Shown here: piece after piece, positions 31,386 through 41,220 of the stretch
Layout of the letters: every line of letters starts with the position of its first letter
Position numbering within the stretch: position 1 is the first letter of the stretch
From: Saccharomyces paradoxus
Taxonomy: Eukaryota > Ascomycota > Saccharomycetes > Saccharomycetales > Saccharomycetaceae
Direction of reading: 5' to 3'
Assembly: GCF_002079055.1 (NCBI RefSeq)
Contig: NC_047491.1
Coordinates: 372,001 to 436,000, forward strand
Length of the DNA: 64,000 bases
The notes under the pieces: generated by a model
What the model was told of the DNA's origin: nothing
The model's input: only the letters and a program-made list of their open reading frames with translations
The model's database searches: none
Made by a program: the position numbers and the translations under genes

Positions 31386-33107
31386 CTAGAGAACGGCAGT
31401 ATCAATAGTAGATCCACTTAAATGCACATCATTTACAGAATACATCCTTTTTGTGAGGACAACATCCTCTTGATCCTCATGCAATCTACCTTCACTAACA
31501 GTATTTGCTGAAGAACAATCCCAATTACCAGAATTCGAGAACATGTCATCCGATGTTTCTGTTGTGCTATGGTCACTCTCATTGGATAATGATAACATAG
31601 AAGAGTCAGAAATATCATTCTTGCTAGTATCAATAGTGTTGATTATTTTACCGGTGTTAGCGTTGAATTGAACTTGACAGATTTGGTGTAATCCCAGTTC
31701 ACAAAAATTGTCAAGCGTTACTAAACTTCCATCATTCGCCATATCAAGAAATAAAAATCCACACCCTATTCCATCTGCTTTAGTTTCATTATTCTTCAAA
31801 CAAAGTTTTTTATTATCAACGCCACTCACAATAATATTTCCACATTGGAAAACTTGCTTGGTCAACAGTCGTTCATTTACACCATCTAAACTAATTGAGG
31901 TGAACCCGTGAACCAATTCACCGTAATTCATGTTTTGTAGATTTTGTAAATCCCAACAAATGACAAAGCCTTGGTCATCACTGCTATATAATGCGCCTGT
32001 TTTTTCATTAAATTTAAGACTTTCAACGTACCCTTTCTTAGCGTATAATTCACAAACTGGTTTACCGTCGCAAGATTGAATATCCCAGATTTGAATTTTA
32101 TCGTTCAAACTCTGTGCAACGTGATGATTATTTATCCATACACAGTCTAAACTTGTGTTCTTCCTTTGCAGATGATCTTTTTCATTTGCTACAGATATGC
32201 CGTTATCCAAAATATCTGGAATATAGAGATTCGTCCTCAGATCAAGTAGCGAGATGCCATTTGGTCCAAATTGTGAGCCAACCAAAGCCAGTAGGAAGGG
32301 ATCATGGAATTCATTAACAGCAAAAGAATTTATACCCGGATATGATTGCAAAAAAATAGGTGTTTTTATTGAATCGAGGTTTGATTTCAAGTCGTATATG
32401 AAGAGGGAGTCGTTTAAAAGGGAAACAAAACCAGTTTTATTCCATGGCGAAACCTTCAAAATAGGTGCTGTCTTTGGCGTTATTTCCAGAATCGGAGTTG
32501 ACGATGACACTGTGGATTTTAAAAACTTGTTGTGGTTAAACCTTTTTATTATTTTGGCACATCCCTTGTATGTTGAAGTCGATATCAGATTGACTATACC
32601 GTCTTGATGACCTGTCAATATTAATTGGTTGTGGCTAGCCTTTATTTGAGAGTTTGGGAAAATTTGTGGCGGAAAATCCACCATGGGCAATAAGCAGATA
32701 CAAGTAATTGGTTTACCGGGAACAGTAATCGTCTGTAGTTCCTTTAACTTCTTCTCACTGGAAATTTCAAAAAGTTTCAGGTTATCTTTCTCGTTCATTG
32801 TAGATATTAGAAGTATATCATCCACAAGAGAAATATCTGAAGGTATAGAAAACTCTGTTTCGTCAATGCCGTACAATTTCCAATAATCTGATTTTAATTT
32901 CTTGGTCGTGTAAAAGTCATTGAAGTTGTCTGATGCCTTTCGCAAAATCGGTGAATTCATTTTCGAAGTGTTATTTTGCCACGTTTTTTTGTACGTGGAT
33001 AAAGTCGTCATCGACTGTAAAATTCTCTTTCTGTCTGATCTTTTCTTTATATTAATAGCAGGCTGACGAAAGATATTTGTTGGTTCGTAGTATTTGGTGT
33101 CTTGCAT
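31386..33107 (-). CDS. DSE1: Dse1, daughter-cell-specific WD-repeat protein
   Basis: Expressed in daughter cells under Ace2; the protein is linked to cell-wall metabolism, septum separation and pheromone-response crosstalk. The 573-residue frame (ATG at 33105-33107) equals the S. cerevisiae length. WD/beta-propeller-like features can be seen: LTGHQDGIVNLIS (about residue 165), DGISVANEKDH...LDCVWINNHHVAQSLNDKIQIWDI (about 320-350), and YSSDDQGFVICWDL. The N-terminus is basic (KKRSDRKRILQ), and the C-terminal about 90 residues are Ser/Asp/Asn-rich. Ace2-type and forkhead-type sites lie upstream (own entry). Confidence 0.94.
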   Translation of the reverse strand: MQDTKYYEPTNIFRQPAINIKKRSDRKRILQSMTTLSTYKKTWQNNTSKMNSPILRKASDNFNDFYTTKKLKSDYWKLYGIDETEFSIPSDISLVDDILLISTMNEKDNLKLFEISSEKKLKELQTITVPGKPITCICLLPMVDFPPQIFPNSQIKASHNQLILTGHQDGIVNLISTSTYKGCAKIIKRFNHNKFLKSTVSSSTPILEITPKTAPILKVSPWNKTGFVSLLNDSLFIYDLKSNLDSIKTPIFLQSYPGINSFAVNEFHDPFLLALVGSQFGPNGISLLDLRTNLYIPDILDNGISVANEKDHLQRKNTSLDCVWINNHHVAQSLNDKIQIWDIQSCDGKPVCELYAKKGYVESLKFNEKTGALYSSDDQGFVICWDLQNLQNMNYGELVHGFTSISLDGVNERLLTKQVFQCGNIIVSGVDNKKLCLKNNETKADGIGCGFLFLDMANDGSLVTLDNFCELGLHQICQVQFNANTGKIINTIDTSKNDISDSSMLSLSNESDHSTTETSDDMFSNSGNWDCSSANTVSEGRLHEDQEDVVLTKRMYSVNDVHLSGSTIDTAVL

Positions 33108-33340
33108 AATACTAATACGTGTTACTCGCTATCACACCTCTGATCAAATTCTTTAGCTAACACAGGTTTAAGTAGAAAGCAATGCAAAAAGAAGAAACCA
33201 GGAAAAAAAAGAAGGAAGTTTGAAAGGGATATTCCTACCTTTTTATATATTGTAAAAGGTTACGCAATTATTTATGTAAACCAGTAACCCCCCACACAGC
33301 TATGTCGTCATGACTACATGGACCAAGCCTTATTTAGTGA

Positions 33341-33533
33341 ACCAGCCAAATCAACATCATGCCGGCATTACACACATCACACATCGAAATCAACACAATA
33401 GCCTTGAGGATTCGGAGCATATTTCTGGATGCTGATATAGTTATTTTCTATATTGTTTACATTTCAATGTTTATTTGTTTAGGAAAACAGACTGCTGGTT
33501 TGTTTACATTTGGAGGCTGAAAAAAACTGCTGG
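33341..33533. promoter_or_regulatory. Ace2/Swi5 and forkhead sites upstream of DSE1
   Basis: Ace2/Swi5-type cores: ACCAGC at 33341-33346, GCTGGT at 33494-33499 and GCTGG at 33529-33533. Forkhead-type cores: ATTGTTTAC at 33452-33460 and TGTTTAC at 33501-33507. Clustered Ace2 and Fkh sites are what one expects for an early-G1 daughter-specific gene. They lie 235-430 bp from the DSE1 start and 680-880 bp from RSP5. Confidence 0.65.
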
Positions 33534-34216
33534 CATATATCAGCCACACCTTCACGTGATACAATTAATCATGTGACTAGACGTACATAATGACATTATA
33601 TGAGAAAGGGGAAAAAACAAAAATTTAGCGGAAATTTTTGGTAAAGACCAAATTGCAGTGATCTTCATGGTGATAGGTAATACTTCTTGCTGGTGGGGGG
33701 CTTCCATCTCGGCAATTTAAAGACATAGGTTTAACCATTTTTAGGGTACTCTAATATCGCATCTGCTAATTGATAAGGGGGCTTTGTTGTATTTTGAGGC
33801 TGGTTTCCATTTTCTTCGTTAGAGCTACAAAAGTCGACTTTTTTCGTTAAACAAAAACGATCATAAGATAATAGCGTTGTCAGTTCCTTTCCACAGTTTT
33901 GGACTTGTTACTATAATTCGTGAAGCATATTTTGCCAGTGAGTCAAGATTTCATTTTAGTTCTCCTTTTTGAAGAGTGAGTTCGTAGCAAATAAAACAGC
34001 AGGAAATAGTTGCTTGTTTTTGTGTGTAAGTACCTTTTAGTTGGAACTCCCGAATATAGTTATCCGACTTTCACTTTCATAATCCACAGCTTTTTCTTAG
34101 TGCGTTTTTAGTTCGATAGATTTATCACAAACTATTTTCCCCTTTTCTTATTCCCTTTCCTTCGTTAGCTTGGGTATTATATCATAGATTAACAGAAAGG
34201 AGTGAAACAAGAAAAA
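33534..34216. other. RSP5 upstream region
   Basis: About 680 bp without a gene. It is T-rich near the start codon (34025-34170), as in many long yeast 5' regions. No motif called. With the DSE1 promoter it makes up a 1.1-kb divergent spacer. Confidence 0.5.
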
Positions 34217-36646
34217 ATGCCTTCATCCATATCTGTCAAGCTAGTGGCTGCAGAGTCATTATATAAGAGGGATGTATTCCGTTCTCCGGATCCGTTTGCT
34301 GTGTTGACCATTGATGGTTACCAAACTAAGTCTACTTCCGCAGCGAAGAAAACGTTAAATCCCTATTGGAACGAGACTTTTAAATTCGACGAAATTAATG
34401 AAAATTCTATTTTGACCATCCAAGTCTTTGACCAGAAGAAATTTAAGAAGAAGGATCAAGGTTTTCTTGGTGTGGTTAACGTTCGTGTAGGCGACGTTTT
34501 AGGCCATTTAGACGAGGATACTGCTACATCGAGTGGTAGACCTCGTGAAGAAACCATTACTCGTGATTTAAAAAAATCTAACGACGGAATGGCTGTCAGC
34601 GGTAGATTGATTGTTGTTTTATCAAAACTACCCTCGTCAAGTCCGCATTCACAAGCTCCTTCTGGCCATGCAGCATCTTCTAGTACGGGTACAAGTTCAA
34701 CTACTCGAACCAATGGTCACTCTTCATCCTCCACCCGTAATCATTCAACGTCTCATCCTTCCAGAGGTACCGCTCAAGCAGTAGAATCAACTCTCCAAAG
34801 CGGTACTACTGCTGCTACTAATACTGCAACCACCAGTCATCGTTCCACCAATTCCACATCCAGTGCTACGAGACAATACTCTTCGTTTGAAGACCAGTAT
34901 GGCCGTTTACCTCCTGGTTGGGAGAGAAGGACGGATAACTTTGGTCGTACATATTACGTCGATCATAACACAAGAACTACCACTTGGAAACGTCCAACAC
35001 TCGATCAAACAGAAGCTGAACGTGGCAATCAATTAAATGCAAACACTGAATTAGAAAGAAGACAGCATAGAGGAAGAACTTTACCTGGTGGATCGTCAGA
35101 TAATTCTTCTGTAACAGTTCAAGTTGGGGGTGGTTCAAACATACCACCTGTTAACGGTGCGGCAGCAGCAGCGTTTGCAGCTACAGGCGGCACCACATCT
35201 GGTTTAGGTGAACTACCTTCAGGTTGGGAGCAACGGTTTACTCCAGAAGGTAGAGCTTATTTCGTCGACCATAATACTAGAACAACTACCTGGGTAGATC
35301 CAAGGAGACAGCAATATATACGTACTTATGGCCCAACAAATACTACGATTCAGCAACAACCGGTATCCCAATTAGGTCCCTTACCTTCTGGATGGGAAAT
35401 GAGATTGACCAATACGGCCCGTGTATATTTTGTTGACCATAATACCAAAACAACGACTTGGGATGACCCAAGATTACCATCATCATTGGACCAAAATGTT
35501 CCTCAATACAAACGTGATTTCAGACGTAAGGTTATTTATTTCAGGTCCCAGCCCGCTCTTAGAATATTACCGGGACAATGTCATATCAAAGTACGCAGAA
35601 AGAACATTTTTGAGGATGCTTATCAAGAAATTATGAGACAAACTCCAGAAGATCTAAAGAAGAGATTGATGATCAAGTTTGATGGTGAAGAAGGTTTAGA
35701 TTACGGTGGTGTTTCCAGAGAATTTTTCTTTTTATTATCACATGAGATGTTTAATCCATTTTACTGTTTGTTCGAATATTCTGCGTATGATAACTATACC
35801 ATTCAAATAAATCCTAACAGTGGCATTAACCCCGAGCATTTGAATTATTTCAAATTTATTGGTAGAGTTGTGGGTCTTGGTGTTTTCCATAGAAGATTTT
35901 TGGATGCATTTTTTGTAGGTGCACTTTACAAAATGATGCTACGTAAAAAAGTCGTATTGCAAGATATGGAAGGTGTTGACGCTGAGGTGTATAATTCATT
36001 AAACTGGATGCTTGAGAATAGTATAGACGGTGTCTTGGATCTAACATTTAGTGCCGATGATGAAAGATTCGGTGAAGTTGTAACAGTGGATTTGAAGCCA
36101 GATGGGAGGAATATTGAAGTTACTGATGGTAACAAGAAAGAATACGTTGAATTATATACCCAATGGAGAATTGTTGATAGAGTTCAAGAACAATTTAAGG
36201 CATTCATGGATGGTTTTAACGAACTAATTCCTGAAGACTTAGTGACTGTGTTTGATGAGCGTGAACTGGAGCTATTGATTGGTGGTATTGCAGAAATTGA
36301 TATTGAGGATTGGAAAAAACACACTGATTACCGTGGCTACCAAGAGTCGGATGAAGTTATTCAATGGTTTTGGAAGTGTGTCAGTGAATGGGATAACGAA
36401 CAAAGAGCCCGTTTATTGCAGTTCACCACCGGTACTTCTCGTATACCCGTTAATGGGTTTAAAGATTTACAGGGTTCCGATGGTCCAAGAAGATTCACTA
36501 TTGAAAAAGCTGGTGAAGTACAACAATTGCCAAAATCCCACACATGTTTTAACAGAGTTGATTTGCCACAATACGTTGATTATGACAGCATGAAACAGAA
36601 ATTAACATTGGCCGTGGAAGAAACCATAGGTTTCGGTCAAGAATGA
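34217..36646 (+). CDS. RSP5: Rsp5, NEDD4-family HECT ubiquitin ligase
   Basis: Essential E3 ligase that ubiquitinates plasma-membrane transporters for endocytosis, activates Mga2/Spt23 and acts in many sorting steps. I start at the ATG at 34217 ([20 protein letters not shown]), giving 809 residues, the exact known length; a GTG 15 bases upstream is not used. Domains: C2 at about 1-125 (lipid binding), Ser/Thr-rich linker, three WW domains at about 229-262, 331-364 and 387-420 (each with LPPGWE or LPSGWE and a TTTW ending; they bind PPxY proteins), and HECT at about 470-809. The catalytic cysteine is Cys777 in [11 protein letters not shown]. The sequence is close to invariant with the S. cerevisiae protein. 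Confidence 0.99.
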   Translation: MPSSISVKLVAAESLYKRDVFRSPDPFAVLTIDGYQTKSTSAAKKTLNPYWNETFKFDEINENSILTIQVFDQKKFKKKDQGFLGVVNVRVGDVLGHLDEDTATSSGRPREETITRDLKKSNDGMAVSGRLIVVLSKLPSSSPHSQAPSGHAASSSTGTSSTTRTNGHSSSSTRNHSTSHPSRGTAQAVESTLQSGTTAATNTATTSHRSTNSTSSATRQYSSFEDQYGRLPPGWERRTDNFGRTYYVDHNTRTTTWKRPTLDQTEAERGNQLNANTELERRQHRGRTLPGGSSDNSSVTVQVGGGSNIPPVNGAAAAAFAATGGTTSGLGELPSGWEQRFTPEGRAYFVDHNTRTTTWVDPRRQQYIRTYGPTNTTIQQQPVSQLGPLPSGWEMRLTNTARVYFVDHNTKTTTWDDPRLPSSLDQNVPQYKRDFRRKVIYFRSQPALRILPGQCHIKVRRKNIFEDAYQEIMRQTPEDLKKRLMIKFDGEEGLDYGGVSREFFFLLSHEMFNPFYCLFEYSAYDNYTIQINPNSGINPEHLNYFKFIGRVVGLGVFHRRFLDAFFVGALYKMMLRKKVVLQDMEGVDAEVYNSLNWMLENSIDGVLDLTFSADDERFGEVVTVDLKPDGRNIEVTDGNKKEYVELYTQWRIVDRVQEQFKAFMDGFNELIPEDLVTVFDERELELLIGGIAEIDIEDWKKHTDYRGYQESDEVIQWFWKCVSEWDNEQRARLLQFTTGTSRIPVNGFKDLQGSDGPRRFTIEKAGEVQQLPKSHTCFNRVDLPQYVDYDSMKQKLTLAVEETIGFGQE

Positions 36647-37347
36647 TCTTTTCTGTACCAGTTTTTTTTTCATTTATGGTTTCCGTTTTCCCCACATTCT
36701 CTCTGCTTCAATTATCTTGTTTTATGTTTCAGCTAATAGTAGTAAAGAGAAGATCCTTTTTTTATTATTTTTCTTTGAGTTGTTCATGAAATGATTAATC
36801 ATCGTTGTTCTTAAACCAGCACAGAAAGCAACAAAGAAAATGGAGGAAAGCGAGAAGTGCTTTTTTGATGATTACGCAAATTTCTTTTCAAGCTCGCCAT
36901 AAGAGGGTTTTTCCTATCAAAAGGGAGCATGATACCAATAACTTTACATTGCCTTACGCCTCTTATTCTTTTTATATCCTCTTTTAGATTTATATTAATG
37001 TGTTTTTTTATTTATATACATATAATGTGCCTGCTTTTTACAACTATACGCTTTTTTATTTCTTTATTTTCTTGCATATTACAATCCTTTCCTTACCACT
37101 AAACATCCACACGTATAGTGTATCGGATATTTTATTGAACACCAAAAAAAAGCAGATAATATATTCTTGATTTATTATATTGTACAGAGATGACGAGAAG
37201 TAAAAAGAGAACCCAAAACAGAACCGGACTTACACAAATTTTATATATCTGTTTTTCTGTGCTTGTAGACGTATCTTATATTATTAAATTAAAAGTAAAC
37301 CTAACTTAAACCATTGAGATAAAAAAAGAAACGGAACATTTTCTTAC
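36647..37347. other. convergent gap RSP5-NSA2
   Basis: 701 bp, very A/T-rich with many T-runs. ATTTATATTAA near 36988 matches the origin consensus at 10 of 11 bases, which alone is not evidence of an origin. The short open frame at 36805-36987 is dismissed. Confidence 0.45.
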
Positions 37348-38133
37348 TCATACAAGCAAAACCGCATTGACACAGCCGTCTCTATCTGGTTCATTTGTGA
37401 CCTGAGCATACTTACCCCAGACAACTTTACCACCAGCGGTAACCATCCCCAATTCAGACACGTTAACTTCAATAATGGTACCCTTGGTCAAAACACCCAG
37501 CTGAGTGTACATTGGAGATTGCGGATTTTTCTTAACAGCTAAAATTGGTAAGAAGACAGTTACACCTAACTCTGGATGAGTGACGTTTGCCTTTTTTTGT
37601 CTCAAAGCACTTGGTCTGATGATTCTTTCCATCTTAACTGGTCTTCTAGTGAAACCTTCACCGACAAAGGTGTGTTTCGTTATCATTCTCTTCCAGGATT
37701 TGGATCTAGATTTACCTGTTTTAATAACTTTGAACATTTCTTCTTCACTTATACCACGAACTTTTGGTAACGGAACTGAAAATTTATCAGCTTTTTCCAA
37801 CCTCTTTTGTTTAATGGATGAAGAAATGGCTTTGGCTGTATTGTTTTGTTCTCTGTCCAACAGATATGTTGGCAAAGCATCACCATCGGTATCTAATGGT
37901 TTGGATGAACCCTTGACCTTAGATTGTTCATGTGCCTTGATCTTCTTTCTCATTGATACCTTTTCAGCATATCTCTTCTTGGCGAATTGTTTACCCTTCC
38001 AACCAGTTAGTTTCTGGGCTCTTTCAGAGATCTTATGGGATTCTCTTGCCTCTCTCTTACGTTTCCTTTCTTCGTGATCTAATCTCTTACCATGCTGTTT
38101 GATGTGACGCTCGATATAATCGTTTTGAGGCAT
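37348..38133 (-). CDS. NSA2: Nsa2, 60S ribosome assembly factor
   Basis: Essential nucleolar factor for 27S pre-rRNA processing and 60S assembly, related in its C-terminal half to ribosomal protein eS8. The 261-residue frame (ATG at 38131-38133) equals the known length. The N-terminal about 85 residues are highly charged and helical ([20 protein letters not shown]) and bind pre-rRNA. The C-terminal half holds the eS8-like beta-barrel (ending [17 protein letters not shown]). As far as I can recall, it is identical or nearly so to S. cerevisiae Nsa2. It is divergent with LCP5 from a shared ribosome-biogenesis promoter. Confidence 0.97.
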   Translation of the reverse strand: MPQNDYIERHIKQHGKRLDHEERKRKREARESHKISERAQKLTGWKGKQFAKKRYAEKVSMRKKIKAHEQSKVKGSSKPLDTDGDALPTYLLDREQNNTAKAISSSIKQKRLEKADKFSVPLPKVRGISEEEMFKVIKTGKSRSKSWKRMITKHTFVGEGFTRRPVKMERIIRPSALRQKKANVTHPELGVTVFLPILAVKKNPQSPMYTQLGVLTKGTIIEVNVSELGMVTAGGKVVWGKYAQVTNEPDRDGCVNAVLLV

Positions 38134-38432
38134 TGTTCCGTTGTGTATATCAATAGCGATATGAGACTAACTACTGGTAGAAAGTAAAACGCCAGATACT
38201 AAAAGTGATTTCTCCTCTAACTACTACCTAGTCTACTTAATCCTCTTAAAAGCGCATCTCATCGCTGTCAGGAAAATTTTTCATCTAACAATTACTAAAA
38301 CCGTTGCCCACGACATAAAATTTTTCACGCCTTTCCTGTAAGGTTAAGAAAAGAAACCGATGAGCTCTAACATTCTAAAGTGCCAAAAGAGACCAAGAAA
38401 CAAAAAAGCTAGACTAAAATACAAATTCAAGG
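38134..38432. promoter_or_regulatory. bidirectional NSA2-LCP5 promoter with PAC and RRPE
   Basis: 299 bp between two ribosome-assembly genes. PAC: CTCATCGC (GCGATGAG reversed) at 38258-38265 and GATGAG at 38359-38364. RRPE (TGAAAAATTTT on the minus strand) at 38273-38283 and 38317-38327. These are the two hallmark elements of the Ribi regulon (bound by Dot6/Tod6 and Stb3), here in a paired arrangement that can serve both genes. Confidence 0.85.
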
Positions 38433-39497
38433 ATGTCTGAACTTAATGCATTATTAAAAGATATCAACGGTTCGCTCACTTCGACATCAGAATCCTTGGA
38501 AAGATTATCTGGGATTTATAGTAATTCTGAGATTGATGAGAATCCTAAGAGTAACCAACTACATGAGCATCTATTTTCCGACGCTAAGAAGCCAACTGAG
38601 AAAGTATCGCTGCTATCGTTAAAAAATGGAAGCATGTTGGGGTACATAAATTCTCTATTGATGCTCATAGGTAATAGACTAGATGACAAATGCAAAGATC
38701 CTTCCGCTAGGGATGCACGTGAACGCTCTATCCAACACCGTGTGGTATTAGAGCGTGGTGTCAAACCTCTGGAAAAAAAATTAGCTTATCAATTGGACAA
38801 GCTGACTAGAGCATATGTCAAAATGGAAAAGGAATACAAAGATGCTGAGAAACGTGCGTTGGAAAGAACTACCTTGCTGAATCACGACGACAGCGAAGAT
38901 GATGAGTCTAGCGAAGATGAAATAGCATACAGGCCAAATACCTCTGGAATCGTCAACACAAATAAAAAATCATTATCGTACGGGGCTGAAGATGCATCCA
39001 AGGAAGGAAACGAGGAAGAAAATGGTGACAATGAATCGGGCGTATATAGACCGCCAAAGATTACCGCTGTCCTACCACCACAACAAACGCATTTCGAAGA
39101 CAGATTTGATGCCAGAGAACACAAAGATCGTAGTAACAAATCGCGTATGCAAGCCATGGAAGAATATATCAGAGAGTCATCAGACCAACCGGACTGGAGC
39201 GCATCTATTGGTGCTGACATTGTGAACCATGGAAGAGGTGGTATTAAATCTTCGAGAGACACAGAAAAGGAACGTAGAGTCACTTCATTTGAAGAAGATA
39301 ACTTTACCAGATTGAATATTACGAATAAAGCTGAAAAGAGGAAGCAAAAGCAAAGAGAAAGAAATGCAAGGATGAACGTTATTGGTGGTGAAGATTTTGG
39401 TATATTCAGTTCAAAGAGGAAGCTAGAAGATAGCACTTCGAGACGTGGGGCGAAGAAGACTCGTTCTGCTTGGGATAGAGCGCAGAGGAGACTATAG
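38433..39497 (+). CDS. LCP5: Lcp5, SSU processome protein
   Basis: Essential U3/SSU-processome component needed for 18S rRNA maturation; Sas10/Utp3/C1D family (human neuroguidin). 354 residues (about 357 in S. cerevisiae; the difference lies in the acidic stretch after residue 145). The Sas10/Utp3-like helical region spans about 1-145 (SLLSLKNGSMLGYINSLLM, RLDDKCKDPSARDARERS). An acidic Ser/Asp segment (DDSEDDESSEDEIAYRP) and a basic C-terminus (RKQKQRERNARMN, GAKKTRSAWDRAQRRL) follow, as in other SSU-processome proteins. The 297-bp gap to VFA1 (39498-39794) has nothing beyond T-runs. Confidence 0.95.
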   Translation: MSELNALLKDINGSLTSTSESLERLSGIYSNSEIDENPKSNQLHEHLFSDAKKPTEKVSLLSLKNGSMLGYINSLLMLIGNRLDDKCKDPSARDARERSIQHRVVLERGVKPLEKKLAYQLDKLTRAYVKMEKEYKDAEKRALERTTLLNHDDSEDDESSEDEIAYRPNTSGIVNTNKKSLSYGAEDASKEGNEEENGDNESGVYRPPKITAVLPPQQTHFEDRFDAREHKDRSNKSRMQAMEEYIRESSDQPDWSASIGADIVNHGRGGIKSSRDTEKERRVTSFEEDNFTRLNITNKAEKRKQKQRERNARMNVIGGEDFGIFSSKRKLEDSTSRRGAKKTRSAWDRAQRRL

Positions 39498-39794
39498 GTG
39501 TTAGAAGTTCATTTTCTTTATATGCTGAACCTTTATAGACTTATTATTTAAAGGTTGAATGCAAGTGAAGTGACAATTATATAAACCATTAAAAGCAATA
39601 TCTTGACTTTCACAACATTATGGCATGCGACTTTTTTGACAACATTAATTTTATGATCATTAGTCCTTGCACATTAACTTCTGCCCTTTTTTTTCTTTTT
39701 TTTAGTAATAAGCAGAACATGACTTAGCTATCACAGATTAACAATATAGTAAGAACAAGGCATGCAAGAAGTGCCACCATATAATATAAATACA

Positions 39795-40409
39795 ATGATA
39801 AACGAATATATTGCCAGAAAAGTTGCTCTCAAGGACATGCAACCATGCGCGATCTGTAGCAAACCATCCACAACAGTTCTTTACAACGCATCTGGTCCAG
39901 ATTGGCTGTACACATGCGAAATACATTTACAAGATAACCCTCAATTTGTCATTCCCCTCTATAGTACAGAGTATAACGAAGCTGTAGCCCAATTAAAACT
40001 AGTGAAGGGGAAAATGGATGGTTTGGCATCAGCCCAAAACCAATTAGGGTCCTGGGATGGTTGGGTTACTAAAATCTTCTCCAAGAAAGAAAAGCAGAAG
40101 AAGGACGACTCTAAAAGTCCAGAGCCAACTACAACCGAATCTGCTGATATCTCTCCGGAGACTAAGAACGATGCAGAAATCTTGTTGGAAACACAGAAAC
40201 AGTACAGCAAAATACTTGACAAAGTTACAGAATTGCAAAAAAAAAGTAGAAAATACGAGCTGGCAAAAATCATGTTTGAAAGCAGAGTCCTAAGAAAACG
40301 AACGGAACAACTGAATCGTGAACGATACCTAAAGGAACAAGAAAACTACTCTAATACAGATCCTGAGGATCTGCTTCGAAAACACGTGTTTCCCTCTGTT
40401 CCAAAATAG
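39795..40409 (+). CDS. VFA1: Vfa1, Vps4-associated protein
   Basis: Binds the AAA ATPase Vps4 and modulates its activity in the endosomal ESCRT cycle. I choose the ATG at 39795 (MINEYIARKVALKDMQPCAI): it matches the S. cerevisiae start and has A at -3, giving 204 residues (about 203 there). An upstream in-frame ATG at 39762 would add 11 residues (see findings). The N-terminal zinc-binding-like part has CAIC (near residue 18) and CEIH (near residue 42). The middle is charged and acidic with predicted coiled coil (EILLETQKQYSKILDKVTEL). The C-terminal helical end (ENYSNTDPEDLLRKHVFPSV) is the probable Vps4 MIT-binding region. Confidence 0.92.
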   Translation: MINEYIARKVALKDMQPCAICSKPSTTVLYNASGPDWLYTCEIHLQDNPQFVIPLYSTEYNEAVAQLKLVKGKMDGLASAQNQLGSWDGWVTKIFSKKEKQKKDDSKSPEPTTTESADISPETKNDAEILLETQKQYSKILDKVTELQKKSRKYELAKIMFESRVLRKRTEQLNRERYLKEQENYSNTDPEDLLRKHVFPSVPK

Positions 40410-41220
40410 GGAAGCAACAACAAGACCCGTCTCTCTTCCTATGACCCGATACCCAACAACTATCAATTATATAGTATATAAATATCGCCGTGGATTATCT
40501 AATCATGGTTCGTAACCAGAAGCTAAGTGTTAATTACATTGCACAGGTCACAAAAGGAAATCAACACGTATTAAGCGACTAAATTACAGCTAATTTTTTT
40601 TCTTTCTTTCCAGAGAAGGCAGAAAGTGTGAGCAATGTTTGTATTTCTGACAAGCTGTTGAGAGCAACCAAATGGTGCTTTACCGGGTTTAATAGTCATC
40701 GTTGAGCGAATTCAAATTAACAGCGGCTTGTGTCTTCGTTCATTTTACATTTATCACTGAGCGTAAAAAGCTAACTTATTACTTCCTTTTTGCAAAGGTA
40801 ATTAATTGACGTTTAAGGACTTGTCATTTGTTCAAAAAAGCCTTATAATATTTCTGCAGGTGGCGACAGACCGGCACATGGAAAAAGCTTAGGTAACGAA
40901 ATTTGATCAAACGAAATCTCGCTTCTGAACTGACTAGATATTTTCATTTAAGGGGTTGACATTTTTTTTACTCATCCAGTCATAATTTCAAAAGCACTTC
41001 GTTAACACTTTTGTTTGTCTTTACTTTTGCATTGTGATTATATCAGACCAAATTAAGTGAAGTATTCCTTGTGACCTGAAGACTTCCTTTTTGGAAAGTA
41101 ATTGATGTTTTAAGACAGTATCGGTTTCCTTTTTTTTTATTTGGGTTTTTTGTCAGTAAGAATTTTGTAATTATAGATTAAGATAAAACAAAAGAAAGCA
41201 TATTAATAAGGAGTTTTGAA
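40410..41220. other. intergenic: VFA1 3' end and SAK1 promoter
   Basis: 811 bp without a gene. T-rich tracts near 40594-40607 and 41130-41150. No tRNA, LTR or strong regulatory motif recognised. Confidence 0.5.
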
